Made by a program: the position numbers and the translations under genes. From CAYZXU01 sp964482535 (GTDB lineage Bacteria > Desulfobacterota > Desulfobacteria > Desulfobacterales > BuS5): a DNA stretch of 22,766 nucleotides. The notes below the pieces were generated by a model. That model did not search any database. It was not told where the DNA came from and saw only the letters and a program-made list of their open reading frames with translations. The stretch spans positions 1 through 22,766 of the forward strand of contig CAYZXU010000031.1 in NCBI GenBank assembly GCA_964482535.1. Reading direction: 5' to 3'. This document shows, one piece after another, positions 1-8,311 of the stretch (its first letter is position 1; every line of letters starts with the position of its first letter).

Positions 1-917
1 CAGTCGTTCAGTACATGAGACCGGAGCTTATTGGATTTGTCATAGGTTCACTAATAGCCGCCTATATTTTCAAGGAGTTTCGGCCGCGGACAGGTTCGGC
101 TCCCATTGCAAGGTTTGTTCTTGGCGTTTTTGCCATGATCGGCGCGCTGGTTTTTTTAGGCTGCCCGTGGCGGGCGATGCTGCGGCTGGCAGGAGGTGAC
201 GGCAACGCCATATTCGGATTGTTAGGCCTGATCTTTGGAATATGGGTCGGGACACTTTTTCTCAAGGGCGGATATAATCTGGGACGTGCCCAAACAACCC
301 ATACATCCGCGGGGTGGATTATGCCTTTGATCATGCTGGGTTTTCTATTTCTGCTATTTATTTTTCCCCAAATCGAAGACCAGGGGAAAAACGGGATACT
401 TTTTTACAGTGCCAAAGGCCCCGGAGCAATGCATGCGCCTTTGATCATCTCGCTTATCATCGGGCTTGCCATCGGATTTGTCGCCCAGCAAAGCCGTTTT
501 TGTACCATGGGCGCGTTTCGTGACCTCATCCTTTTTAAACAGACACATCTTTTGTCCGGCATTATAGCTCTTGTAGCATCAGCCTTTATCGTCAATCTGA
601 TTTTAGGTCAGTTTCATATGGGATTTGCAAATCAGCCTGTGTCCCATAGCCTGAGTTTATGGAATTTTAGTGGAATGGCGTTGGCCGGTCTGGCCTTTGC
701 TTTGGCCGGTGGATGCCCGGGACGGCAGCTTTTTCTCGCTGGAGAAGGCGATGGTGATGCAGCAGTTTTTGTGTTGGGAATGATCGCTGGAGCGGCATTT
801 TCACATAATTTTGGCCTTGCCAGTTCGCCAAAGGGGATCGGGCCGCACGGTATGGCAGCGGTAATCACCGGTGTTATAGTATGTCTGTTTATCGGCTTTA
901 CGATGAGGAAAAAATAA
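1..917 (+). CDS. yedE: YedE/YeeE-like selenium-metabolism membrane protein (5' partial)
   Basis: This is an integral inner-membrane protein of the YeeE/YedE family. Family members carry sulfur or selenium compounds across the membrane, and the YedE branch tracks with selenium use. The frame is open to the left edge: codons from base 3 read VVQY straight into MRPELIGF, so the ATG at 15 is probably internal and the N-terminus lies outside the window. Counting from that Met, several hydrophobic segments are visible. The conserved cysteine motifs are GCPWR (Cys50), SRFCTMGAFRD (Cys163) and GCPGRQ (Cys234); such cysteines relay the sulfur-containing ligand in related transporters. A TusA-like gene follows after 28 bases and a DUF3343 gene after that, the typical selenium-associated set. 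The family call is firm. Selenium rather than thiosulfate as substrate is inferred from the neighbours and from the selenoprotein at 19577-20008. Confidence 0.85.
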   Translation, partial: VVQYMRPELIGFVIGSLIAAYIFKEFRPRTGSAPIARFVLGVFAMIGALVFLGCPWRAMLRLAGGDGNAIFGLLGLIFGIWVGTLFLKGGYNLGRAQTTHTSAGWIMPLIMLGFLFLLFIFPQIEDQGKNGILFYSAKGPGAMHAPLIISLIIGLAIGFVAQQSRFCTMGAFRDLILFKQTHLLSGIIALVASAFIVNLILGQFHMGFANQPVSHSLSLWNFSGMALAGLAFALAGGCPGRQLFLAGEGDGDAAVFVLGMIAGAAFSHNFGLASSPKGIGPHGMAAVITGVIVCLFIGFTMRKK

Positions 918-945
918 TCAATTAGAAAATTTGAGAGGTAAAATT

Positions 946-1164
946 ATGAGCATAATTATTGATGCCGAAGGTCTTTCATGTCCCCAGCCGGTTTTGATGA
1001 CGCTTGACAAAATCAAAGAGATCAAAAAAGGGGAGATCATAATAAAGGTGGATACCAACACTTCCAAAGAGAATGTAAGCAGGGCAGCTCAAAGCCAGGG
1101 ATGGAAAACTACTGATATCCAAGAGCAGAATATGGGGTATCAGGTTACCATAAAGAAGGAGTAA
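946..1164 (+). CDS. TusA/SirA-like sulfur (selenium) carrier protein
   Basis: This small cytoplasmic protein of 72 residues has the TusA/SirA fold. TusA-family proteins carry persulfide or perselenide on one conserved cysteine and hand it to partner proteins. The signature CPQPVL holds the active Cys12. It is followed by the expected helix and strand pattern (TLDKIKEIKKGE, then IIIKVDTNTSKENV), and the length is normal. The ATG at 946 is chosen because GAGAGGT lies about 7 bases upstream; the frame can be extended to a TTG at 931, but that start would sit on the ribosome site. It lies between YedE and the DUF3343 gene, with 3 bases to the latter, so the three are almost certainly one transcript. 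A role as acceptor for what YedE imports is inference. Confidence 0.88.
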   Translation: MSIIIDAEGLSCPQPVLMTLDKIKEIKKGEIIIKVDTNTSKENVSRAAQSQGWKTTDIQEQNMGYQVTIKKE

Positions 1165-1167
1165 ATT

Positions 1168-1782
1168 TTGGCCTTTTTTGAATTTTTAAAATTGAAAAAA
1201 GAGAAAAGACCGCTCAAATCCGACCAGACGGTCAAACCTCAAGCCAAGTCTCAGGCTAAACCTCAAGCCAAATCTCAGGATAGGGGCATACTTGTTTTTG
1301 AGCATACCAGTGAGGTGATCAGGGCGGAGAGCGTTTTGAAAACAGCCGCGAAAATAAACGGCTGGATGATCCGGGTTATGGGGCCTCCGCCGGAAATCAG
1401 GACCGGATGCGATCTGGTCATTGAATTTCCCGTCATTGAAGAGCTGAATATCTTAAGAACGCTTCAAGAAGTAGGAATTGAGCCACTTAAAACGGTTCCT
1501 GTCACAAAGCATCTGCTAAAGCCCGTGAATCTTTTTCAGACCAAAGATTTTGGTCAATACTTGATGGTACGCGCTGCAAATATGAAATTGACCGTTGAAA
1601 AAAAGACCATGACCATAGTCAATATTTCAGGAGGAGGCTGCCCGGATGTCCCGTATCTTGCACAGGAAATGGTGGGACGACACCTGACCGAGGCTCCATT
1701 ACCGAGGGATATCGGTCATACCCTGTGCGGATATGCACTCCAGTTGGCATATGAGGAGATTACACGTCAATGCTCGCTATAG
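1168..1782 (+). CDS. DUF3343 (putative Se/S carrier) protein with an extra C-terminal domain
   Basis: This cytoplasmic protein has 204 residues and starts with TTG, supported by AAGGAG six bases upstream. The N-terminus is basic, followed by a low-complexity linker made of two copies of KPQAKSQ (about residues 23-37). A DUF3343 domain spans about 40-105, with the ILVFEHTSEVIRAE start and the conserved cysteine in RTGCDLVIEF (Cys81). DUF3343 is associated with selenium metabolism. The remaining ~95 residues form a domain I cannot name; it has Cys158 in GGGCPD and Cys187 in HTLCGYAL, and the spacing suggests a redox or carrier role. The gene overlaps the next one by 13 bases, so translation is probably coupled. 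The family call for the first domain is good; the overall function is unknown. Confidence 0.75.
   Translation: MAFFEFLKLKKEKRPLKSDQTVKPQAKSQAKPQAKSQDRGILVFEHTSEVIRAESVLKTAAKINGWMIRVMGPPPEIRTGCDLVIEFPVIEELNILRTLQEVGIEPLKTVPVTKHLLKPVNLFQTKDFGQYLMVRAANMKLTVEKKTMTIVNISGGGCPDVPYLAQEMVGRHLTEAPLPRDIGHTLCGYALQLAYEEITRQCSL
1234..1281 (+). repeat. 24-base tandem repeat, two copies, inside the DUF3343 gene
   Basis: Two adjacent 24-base units (1234-1257 and 1258-1281) differ at only a few positions and encode KPQAKSQ twice. They form a lysine/glutamine/alanine-rich linker between the N-terminus and the DUF3343 domain. The unit length is a multiple of three, so copy-number change would keep the frame. 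Confidence 0.8.
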
Positions 1783-2627
1783 TTGGAACCGTGCCGGATC
1801 AAAATTTTCCGCTGACTGCTGGGAAAATCACCCTGAAAAACAACAAAATTTTTATCAAGGATAAACAGATTCCTGTAAATCGTGGGACACCGGCTTTAAT
1901 GGCTGCGGCAATACAGACAGGGAAAATAGTGGGCAATACTGAGCTTTACGGCTTTCTCGCAGGAGATATCGGGTTGGGAAACGGCAGCCGAAAGCTCTAT
2001 GAATATCTTGCAAATCACCTGCCAGGGCTTGACTTTCACGCAATTGTATTTCATTATCTTCAACCTGATGTGGACTGGCATAACCGAATCATGTTTGCTA
2101 TTTGGAAAATGAAAAACAGACCGCTGCTTATTGCAGATGCCGGTTTTATGTATGCTGCAAAAATGAGTGGGCAGGCTTCGGAATACGACCTGTTCACGCC
2201 GGACGTTGGAGAGCTGGCCTTTCTGGCGGATGAAACGGCTCCGCATCCCTTTTATACCAGGGGCTTCATCCTGCAGGAAGAAAACAAGGCGCCTGATCTT
2301 ATTATTAGAGCTTATAAACATGATAATGCAGCGCGTTATCTCCTTGTCAAAGGTCAAAAGGACTATGTGGCTAACCGGCAGAGGGTTCTGGGAATAGTCG
2401 ACAGCCCTGTCGACGCGGCCATGGAAGCTATAGGTGGGACAGGTGATACACTGACCGGCCTGACTGCCGCCCTTATCAGTTCAAAAATAACAATAGATAA
2501 AGCTGCGATTACTGCAGCACATGTTAATAGACTGGCAGGGCATTTTGCCGCACCGACACCGGCTTCACAGATAACAGATATTATCAGACATATACCGGAA
2601 GCTCTGGACAAAATTTTAATGGATTAA
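1770..2627 (+). CDS. Stand-alone NAD(P)HX dehydratase-like protein (ribokinase-like fold)
   Basis: This 285-residue protein resembles the C-terminal half of YjeF/Nnr, the ADP- or ATP-dependent NAD(P)H-hydrate dehydratase, which repairs damaged NAD(P)H. Supporting motifs in order are YDLFTPDVGELAFLAD (about 139-153, like the family's TPHxGE), YLLVKGQKD (190-198), and AIGGTGDTLTG (220-230), which matches the GTGD nucleotide/catalytic loop with Asp226. The N-terminal epimerase half of YjeF is absent. Its start overlaps the end of the DUF3343 gene by 13 bases, so it belongs to the selenium operon. The catalytic-loop region is well kept but the rest is divergent. A different kinase-like or carrier-modifying activity in Se/S metabolism is possible, and I cannot tell the substrate. 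Confidence 0.7.
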   Translation: MLAIVGTVPDQNFPLTAGKITLKNNKIFIKDKQIPVNRGTPALMAAAIQTGKIVGNTELYGFLAGDIGLGNGSRKLYEYLANHLPGLDFHAIVFHYLQPDVDWHNRIMFAIWKMKNRPLLIADAGFMYAAKMSGQASEYDLFTPDVGELAFLADETAPHPFYTRGFILQEENKAPDLIIRAYKHDNAARYLLVKGQKDYVANRQRVLGIVDSPVDAAMEAIGGTGDTLTGLTAALISSKITIDKAAITAAHVNRLAGHFAAPTPASQITDIIRHIPEALDKILMD

Positions 2628-2657
2628 ATCGTTTTTTAAAAAGGAAAAAAAAGAGTT

Positions 2658-3929
2658 ATGAAAAACTTTATCACTACAGTTTTTATGTTTTCATTCTTAT
2701 TGTGGGGGATATTGGTTCCAGCTATTGCAGACAGCATTGATGATGAAATTACGGCTATAAAAGAGAGACTGATGGAATTGGAAGGCAGCCTGGAAAAGCA
2801 GGACGGCTTTAATGATAAAATCAGTCAATACATTGACTCTCACAAGATCAAGGCGGGTATGCGCGTACAGGCCTGGTACCAGTATGTAGAAGACGGAAAG
2901 GGAGATAATCATGACAAGGCTTTAAACGATTTTATGGTAAGAAGGGCATATTTTTATATAAAGGGTCAGGCCACGGAAAAAATGGGTTTTTTTGCGCACC
3001 TTGCAGCTGACCGCATCGGGCAGGATGGCCTTGACAAGCCTTCTGTTGGACTGGGAAGCGGTTTTGCCGTGCGTGATGCATGGGTTAATTATAAATTTAA
3101 CGATGCATGTACATTTCAGTTTGGAAGAATGTATATTCCCTTTACCAGATTTTTTGGCACTGAATCTACTTTTGGTCTGCTCACCCTGGAAATTCCCTTT
3201 ACCCAGGGAGGAGTCCGGGGCGCCCCGTTTTTTACAAGCAAGGTGGGACGGGACGATGGAGTAGTAATTTGGGGTAATCCCTTTGAAGGCCTGCTCCAGT
3301 ACCGGTTCGGAGTCTCCGAGGGAGTAGAGAGCAATGTGGAAAACCCAGACGATAACCTGAGATTTACAGGACGTGTATCCGTTAATCTGCTTGAGCCGGA
3401 AAAGGGATGGTATAATAAAGGGAGTTATCTTGGAAAGAAAAAAGTACTTGCGATGGGAGCAGGCTATGACTATCAGCAGGGTCTTATATTAGACGGCATG
3501 GATAATCAGAACAACGAGGCATGGACGACCGACATCTTTTTTGATTATCCTGTGGGAGAAGGAGCAGTAACAGCAGAGTTATCTTATGTTAACTTAAAAA
3601 ATTCTACCCAGGCTCTGGGATTTAGTCGTCTTGTAAAGGGTAAAGACGCTCAGATTTATTATATTCAGGCAGGCTACCTTTTCCCTGGGCAGATCGGTCC
3701 GGGCAGGGTGCAACCATATTTTCGCTATGAGCATATGGATGTTAAAGACGCGCCGGATACATCTTTCCCATGCGCCGGTGTTAACTATTTTATAAAGGGT
3801 CACAGCGCCAAATTTACCCTGGACTGGACACTTGTTCATCAAAAAGAAAAAATCCATGGACTTACTGGTAATTTTAGTGGGGACAAAAACCAGAACATTA
3901 TTACATTCCAGCTTGCAGTGGGATTTTAG
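2658..3929 (+). CDS. OprO/OprP-like outer-membrane porin
   Basis: This 423-residue beta-barrel protein is predicted to sit in the outer membrane and admit anions. It has a signal peptide (MKNF..., hydrophobic core to about residue 20, cleavage near AIADS), then a short coiled coil (about 26-55, DDEITAIKERLMELEGSLEK). The barrel follows, with repeated amphipathic strands such as AGMRVQAWYQY, DFMVRRAYFYIKG and FQFGRMYIPF. It ends in Phe, as outer-membrane proteins usually do for BamA recognition. The RRAYFYIKG and GRMYIPF motifs are typical of the phosphate-selective porin O/P family. It follows the dehydratase-like gene by 30 bases and precedes a TauE permease, so an anion such as selenate, sulfate or sulfite is a plausible substrate. 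That assignment is inference from context. Confidence 0.82.
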   Translation: MKNFITTVFMFSFLLWGILVPAIADSIDDEITAIKERLMELEGSLEKQDGFNDKISQYIDSHKIKAGMRVQAWYQYVEDGKGDNHDKALNDFMVRRAYFYIKGQATEKMGFFAHLAADRIGQDGLDKPSVGLGSGFAVRDAWVNYKFNDACTFQFGRMYIPFTRFFGTESTFGLLTLEIPFTQGGVRGAPFFTSKVGRDDGVVIWGNPFEGLLQYRFGVSEGVESNVENPDDNLRFTGRVSVNLLEPEKGWYNKGSYLGKKKVLAMGAGYDYQQGLILDGMDNQNNEAWTTDIFFDYPVGEGAVTAELSYVNLKNSTQALGFSRLVKGKDAQIYYIQAGYLFPGQIGPGRVQPYFRYEHMDVKDAPDTSFPCAGVNYFIKGHSAKFTLDWTLVHQKEKIHGLTGNFSGDKNQNIITFQLAVGF

Positions 3930-3994
3930 GGTTCCTTATAATAAAATATAATTAAATTTATTTCCAAATTCTGCGAATTCTGATATCTTGACTT

Positions 3995-4972
3995 TTGTTG
4001 TCGCAGTTCCTTAAAAAATATACCTTTAAAAAAGTGAAAAATATGCTGTTTGCTGTATCAGGTATTGAGGTCAGCCCTTGGATTCCACCTGCAGTATCTT
4101 TTATAATATCATTTTTTACTTCAATGGGAGGTGTATCAGGCGCTTTTTTAATACTTCCATTTCAGGTAAGCGTTCTTGGTTTTAATACTCCTGCTGTAAG
4201 CGCTACAAATCAGCTTTATAATGTTGTTGCAATTCCCGGCGGTGTTTACAGATATATAAAGGAAGGCCGTATGGTCTGGCCGCTTATGTGGGCGGTGATT
4301 ATAGGGACCTTGCCCGGCGTATTGATAGGAGCAGTCATAAGAATAAAATATTTGCCTGATCCGCGTAATTTCAAGATGTTTGTGGGGCTGGTTCTTTTAT
4401 ATATAGGCAGTAGAATTATAAAAGATCTTTTTGAAAAAAATAAAAAAAAATCAGATTCAGATGAGTTTAAAAATTTGATCAGAAAATTCAAGGGGGCGCA
4501 GATTAACAGTTTCCCCAGAGTTTCCGTTAAAAAGTTCAACTTCAGCCATATGGTTTATGAATTTTATGGCGAGTCATATGATGTAAGCACTTTGAAAATT
4601 ATGCTATTGAGCTCTATCGTCGGCGTAGTGGGCGGTATATATGGAATAGGCGGCGGGGCTATTATGGCACCTTTTTTTGTAACTTTTTTCAGGCTTCCTG
4701 TTTATACTGTTGCAGGTGCTGCATTGATGGGCACCTTTGTTACTTCATTTGTCGGGGTTATTTTTTATCAGAGCCTGTCTGTCTATTATACCGGGATAGC
4801 TGTGGCTCCTGATTGGGCGCTGGGTTTATTGTTTGGGGCAGGCGGGATTGCTGGTATCTATTGCGGAGCAAGGATGCAGAAATTCATGCCTTCCGGATTT
4901 ATAAAATGGCTGCTGGCCGTATGTATTCTTTTTCCCGCTGTTAAATATATCGCGGATTTTTTTATTAATTAA
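3995..4972 (+). CDS. TauE/SafE family sulfite-exporter-type permease
   Basis: This is an inner-membrane permease of 325 residues. The TauE/SafE family moves sulfite, sulfoacetate and other small anions. Two half-repeats are visible. The first runs about 27-145 (SFFTSMGGVSGAFLILPFQV, then PAVSATNQLYNVVAIPGGVYRY). The second runs about 200-325 (SSIVGVVGGIYGIGGGAIMAPFFV). A polar loop of some 50 residues rich in Lys, Asp and Phe joins them. The frame opens with TTG at 3995 without a clear ribosome site; an ATG at 4043 is an alternative and would keep all membrane segments. The upstream gap to the porin is only 65 bases with no terminator that I can see, so the two may be co-transcribed. Substrate direction and identity are not readable from sequence. 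Confidence 0.82.
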   Translation: MLSQFLKKYTFKKVKNMLFAVSGIEVSPWIPPAVSFIISFFTSMGGVSGAFLILPFQVSVLGFNTPAVSATNQLYNVVAIPGGVYRYIKEGRMVWPLMWAVIIGTLPGVLIGAVIRIKYLPDPRNFKMFVGLVLLYIGSRIIKDLFEKNKKKSDSDEFKNLIRKFKGAQINSFPRVSVKKFNFSHMVYEFYGESYDVSTLKIMLLSSIVGVVGGIYGIGGGAIMAPFFVTFFRLPVYTVAGAALMGTFVTSFVGVIFYQSLSVYYTGIAVAPDWALGLLFGAGGIAGIYCGARMQKFMPSGFIKWLLAVCILFPAVKYIADFFIN

Positions 4973-5066
4973 ATGAGCCGATTTTAAAACGCCTCCTTTC
5001 GAAGTCTGCGCTTATCTGCACGATCTCTGCATTCGGTTCAAATATAGAAAAACGGTTAAATTATTG

Positions 5067-6077
5067 ATGCACAAAAATTCTGAAAAAGTCCTTGTCACAG
5101 GCGGAGGTGGTTTTTTAGGAAAAGCAATTATAAAACTTCTTTTAAAAAGAGGTGATCATGTCACGAGCTTTTCAAGAAAATACCATAAAAATATAGCATC
5201 CCTGAACGTTGAACAGGTTTTGGGAGACCTTAAAGATTATGAAAAGGTTAAGGCAGCTTGCAAAGGCATGGATATAGTCTTTCATGTTGCAGCAAAGCCG
5301 GGAGTGTGGGGAACTTATGAAGAATACTTTGAAACCAATGTAAAAGGCACAGAAAATATAATTTCTTCATGCATCAGCAATAATGTGGAAAGGCTTGTTT
5401 ATACGGGTTCACCAAGTGTGATTTTTGACGGAGGTGATATGGAAGGGATAGATGAATCAGCACCATATCCCGAAAAATTTCAAACTTCCTATCAGAAGAC
5501 AAAGGCGATAGCTGAACAGAAAGTTGTAAAAGTATCAAACAAAATTAGAACAATTACGTTAAGACCCCATTTGATTTGGGGACCGGGAGATAATCATCTT
5601 GTTCCCAGGATTATAGCAAGGGCGAGCAGGATGTTTATTGTTGGTAAAGGAAAAAACCTTGTGGACACTGTTTATGTTGATAATGCTGCCACAGCGCATA
5701 TTCTTGCAGCAGACAGACTTGCTGAAAGAGAGGATTTGTCAGGCAGAATTTATTTTATCAGCCAGGATGATCCCGTCTGTTTATGGGATATTATCAATGA
5801 AATTTTAAAAGCAGCGGAGCTTGCTCCTGTCAGACGCTCTGTTTCCCACAGAACCGCATGGATTGCAGGCGCCCTGCTTGAGCTGGCATATAAAACATTC
5901 AGAATAAGAGGCGAACCGCAGATGACCCGTTTTGTTGCCGATGAACTTGCAACGGCCCACTGGTTTGATATAAGTGCAGCCAAAAAAGATCTTGGCTATT
6001 TTCCTGAGATTTCTAATAGAGAGGGGCTGAAACGTCTAAAAGAATGGCTGCATAATTTTAGATTTGAAAAGTTATAA
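5067..6077 (+). CDS. NAD(P)-dependent short-chain reductase, OleD / 3-beta-HSD-like
   Basis: This extended short-chain dehydrogenase has 336 residues from the ATG at 5067; a TTG directly before it is the other choice, and neither has a strong ribosome site. The Rossmann motif VTGGGGFLG lies near residues 10-18, the catalytic Tyr-x3-Lys in SYQKTK near 142-146, and the upstream serine in YTGSPSVIFDG. The strings FHVAAKPGVWG, YTGSPSVIFDGGD and DESAPYP are characteristic of the OleD/sterol dehydrogenase branch. OleD reduces 2-alkyl-3-ketoacyl intermediates during long-chain olefin synthesis. No oleA, oleB or oleC is next to it, so the exact substrate is unproven. The gaps to the neighbouring genes (94 and 162 bases) suggest a separate transcript. 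Confidence 0.75.
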   Translation: MHKNSEKVLVTGGGGFLGKAIIKLLLKRGDHVTSFSRKYHKNIASLNVEQVLGDLKDYEKVKAACKGMDIVFHVAAKPGVWGTYEEYFETNVKGTENIISSCISNNVERLVYTGSPSVIFDGGDMEGIDESAPYPEKFQTSYQKTKAIAEQKVVKVSNKIRTITLRPHLIWGPGDNHLVPRIIARASRMFIVGKGKNLVDTVYVDNAATAHILAADRLAEREDLSGRIYFISQDDPVCLWDIINEILKAAELAPVRRSVSHRTAWIAGALLELAYKTFRIRGEPQMTRFVADELATAHWFDISAAKKDLGYFPEISNREGLKRLKEWLHNFRFEKL

Positions 6078-6151
6078 ATCAACAGTCAGTTGGGCTTTGT
6101 TTTCGTTCAGGTTCAAGGAAGACGAGGGTGGATCTTATTCTTTTTAACAGA

Positions 6152-6180
6152 TTGACAAATTAAAAATTTGCTGATAAAAA
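6152..6180 (+). promoter_or_regulatory. Probable sigma-70 promoter of ptsHI
   Basis: A perfect -35 TTGACA (6152-6157) is followed after 17 bases by a weak -10, TAAAAA (6175-6180). It lies about 60 bases upstream of the ptsH ATG in the 162-base gap. A small perfect inverted repeat, CAAATT-AAA-AATTTG (6156-6170), overlaps the -35 and spacer and could be an operator, although it is short and AT-rich. Confidence 0.5.
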
Positions 6181-6239
6181 AAACAAAGTGATTATAAAAA
6201 ATAATCGATATTATAAAAGCTGAACAATATATTATAATT

Positions 6240-6521
6240 ATGAATTGCAGTGTTAAAAAACTTTCTAAAGAGCTTGTTATTGTCAACGAACTCGGGCTTC
6301 ATGCAAGAGCTGCGGCAATGATAGCTAAAGCTGCTGGGAGTGCCAAATCGAAATTATGGATTATTAAAAATAAGGAAAAGGTGGATGCTGCCAGTATTTT
6401 AGATATGCTTTCTCTTGAATGTTCAAATGGCACAAAGATAACTCTTAAAGTTAATGATAAGGCTGATATCGAAATTTTTAATAATATTGTATGTCTGATT
6501 GAAAACGGTTTTGGAGAATAG
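6240..6521 (+). CDS. ptsH: HPr phosphocarrier protein
   Basis: This cytoplasmic phosphocarrier of the PEP phosphotransferase system has 93 residues. It accepts phosphate from enzyme I on the histidine in GLHARAA (His21). The second regulatory site is also present: Ser52 in AASILDMLSLE aligns with HPr Ser46, the target of HPr kinase. It is slightly longer than usual because of a short N-terminal extension before KELVIVNELGLHARAA. No Shine-Dalgarno is evident before the ATG; the upstream bases are almost all A and T. It is followed after 6 bases by ptsI. No sugar-specific enzyme II lies nearby, so a regulatory phosphorelay is more likely than sugar import, but II components could be elsewhere. 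Confidence 0.93.
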   Translation: MNCSVKKLSKELVIVNELGLHARAAAMIAKAAGSAKSKLWIIKNKEKVDAASILDMLSLECSNGTKITLKVNDKADIEIFNNIVCLIENGFGE

Positions 6522-6527
6522 CTGATC

Positions 6528-8279
6528 ATGAATCATGAAAATGAGATAATATTAAAAGGGATAAACTCTTCTCCGGGCATCTGTATAGGAATGGCATATA
6601 TAGTAGAAAATGAAGGTGTAGATTTAATAGAAAAATATTATATCAAAAAAGAAGATCTGCATGATGAAATCACACGGTTCAAAATATCTGTAAAAAAGGC
6701 TAAAAAAGAAATAAAAAAAATAATTAAGAGCTCACCGGCTGAACTTCATGATCACCGGTATATTCTTGAAAGTAATCTTGCTCTGTTCAAAGATAAGCTG
6801 ATGTATGATAAAATAATAGAAACCATTGAAAAAGAGCATGTAAATGCTGAATGGGCAACAAAGAAAAACATATCAAAGATTATCGCCATGTTTCAGGATA
6901 TGCCGGATTCATACTTAAGGGACAGGGTTAGCGATGTGGATTATGTAGCAAAAAGCATACTAAAACAGCTGGCAGGAGCAGAAAATACCAATATTTCCGA
7001 TATAGACAAAAAAGTTATACTTGTTGCCGACGACCTTTCCCCTGCGGAAACAAGCCATATGAGGCTTGATAAAATAATGGGTTTTATTACTAATAGAGGG
7101 GGCAGGGCTTCCCATACCAGCATCATCGCAAGATCTCTTGAAATTCCCGCTGTAACGGGCTTAGACGATGTAACCAGCTTGATTCAGAATGAAGATGTTA
7201 TTGTTCTGGACGGCAATTCCGGAACTGTAATTGTTAACCCTTCAGAAGATACTGTTTTAGAATATCATGACCATAAAACAAGATATGGCGAATACAAGGC
7301 GGTTATTGCAGGCAGCAGCCACCTCCCTGGAGAAACAACGGATGGTTTGCGTTTTAAGGTTATGGGGAATATTGAATTTCCCAGAGAGCTTAAATCTGTT
7401 GTAAACTATGGTGGAGAAGGTGTTGGTCTTTACAGGACAGAATTTCAATATTTAAATCGTTCGAATTTTCCAAGTGAAGAAGAGCTTTTTAAAAACTACA
7501 AAGAGGTTGCGCAATCAATCTCGCCACACCCTGTAACCATTCGCACCCTTGATATAAACGGAGATAAGATTCGTTTGAGTTCTATGGGCTCCATTGAACC
7601 CAATCCTGCCCTTGGTCTTCGTGCCATAAGGTATTGTCTGAAAAATTCAGATGTATTTATTGCCCAGATCCGTGCAATTCTCAGAGCTGCTGCATTCGGC
7701 AATGTGAGAATACTGCTGCCCATGATTTCAAGTTATGAAGAGATTGTTCAGGCAAAACAGATGATGGATGAGGCTGCTGAGTCTCTGAACAGGGAAGGGC
7801 TTGAGTTTAATCGTAATATTGAAACAGGAATTATGATAGAGGTCCCTTCGGCGGTAGTTATGGCTGATAAATTCGCCGACCAGGTTGACTTTTTCAGTAT
7901 CGGCACCAATGATCTTGTTCAGTATACACTTGCCATTGACAGGGGAAACAAGCAGGTCTCATACCTCTATAACCCTCTACATCCTGCTTTAATACATATG
8001 CTGAAACATGTGGCGGATATTGCCGTAAAACATAATATAAAAGTTTCTATTTGCGGTGAAATGGCAGGTGAGCCTTTAAATATACCGGTTATCGTGGGAC
8101 TTGGCATTGAAGAGTTAAGCATGAACCCCCAATCCATACCCATTGTAAAAAAAATAATAAGATCGATTAATGCTGCTGATGCAAAAAAATTAATTTCTGT
8201 TTTATTAGAGGAGACAGAGTCAAAAGGGGTTGTTGAAGTCATTAAAAATTCTTTTGGCAGTATTATAAATTCTGATTAG
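6528..8279 (+). CDS. ptsI: PEP-protein phosphotransferase (PTS enzyme I)
   Basis: This cytoplasmic enzyme takes phosphate from phosphoenolpyruvate and passes it to HPr. Its 583 residues are normal for the family. In order there are an N-terminal HPr-binding helical region (about 10-150), the phospho-histidine loop GGRASHTSIIARSLEIPAV with His196, and the C-terminal PEP-binding TIM barrel. The barrel contains GVGLYRTEF, NPALGLRAIRY, FFSIGTNDLVQYT and the catalytic cysteine in SICGEMAGEP near residue 510. All key residues are intact. The ATG at 6528 has GGAG about 11 bases upstream, inside the end of ptsH, so the two genes form one unit. smpB follows after 32 bases on the same strand. Confidence 0.96.
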   Translation: MNHENEIILKGINSSPGICIGMAYIVENEGVDLIEKYYIKKEDLHDEITRFKISVKKAKKEIKKIIKSSPAELHDHRYILESNLALFKDKLMYDKIIETIEKEHVNAEWATKKNISKIIAMFQDMPDSYLRDRVSDVDYVAKSILKQLAGAENTNISDIDKKVILVADDLSPAETSHMRLDKIMGFITNRGGRASHTSIIARSLEIPAVTGLDDVTSLIQNEDVIVLDGNSGTVIVNPSEDTVLEYHDHKTRYGEYKAVIAGSSHLPGETTDGLRFKVMGNIEFPRELKSVVNYGGEGVGLYRTEFQYLNRSNFPSEEELFKNYKEVAQSISPHPVTIRTLDINGDKIRLSSMGSIEPNPALGLRAIRYCLKNSDVFIAQIRAILRAAAFGNVRILLPMISSYEEIVQAKQMMDEAAESLNREGLEFNRNIETGIMIEVPSAVVMADKFADQVDFFSIGTNDLVQYTLAIDRGNKQVSYLYNPLHPALIHMLKHVADIAVKHNIKVSICGEMAGEPLNIPVIVGLGIEELSMNPQSIPIVKKIIRSINAADAKKLISVLLEETESKGVVEVIKNSFGSIINSD

Positions 8280-8311
8280 TATCTTTCAAGTTTAATTCTA
8301 TTTTCAACAAA

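Noticed and set aside
1896..2357. 153-codon minus-strand open frame
   Set aside because: It lies wholly opposite the dehydratase-like gene, has no family resemblance and no ribosome site; it is a shadow frame.
5030..5045. GGTTCAAAT resembling a tRNA T-loop
   Set aside because: No matching acceptor, D or anticodon stems could be found around it.
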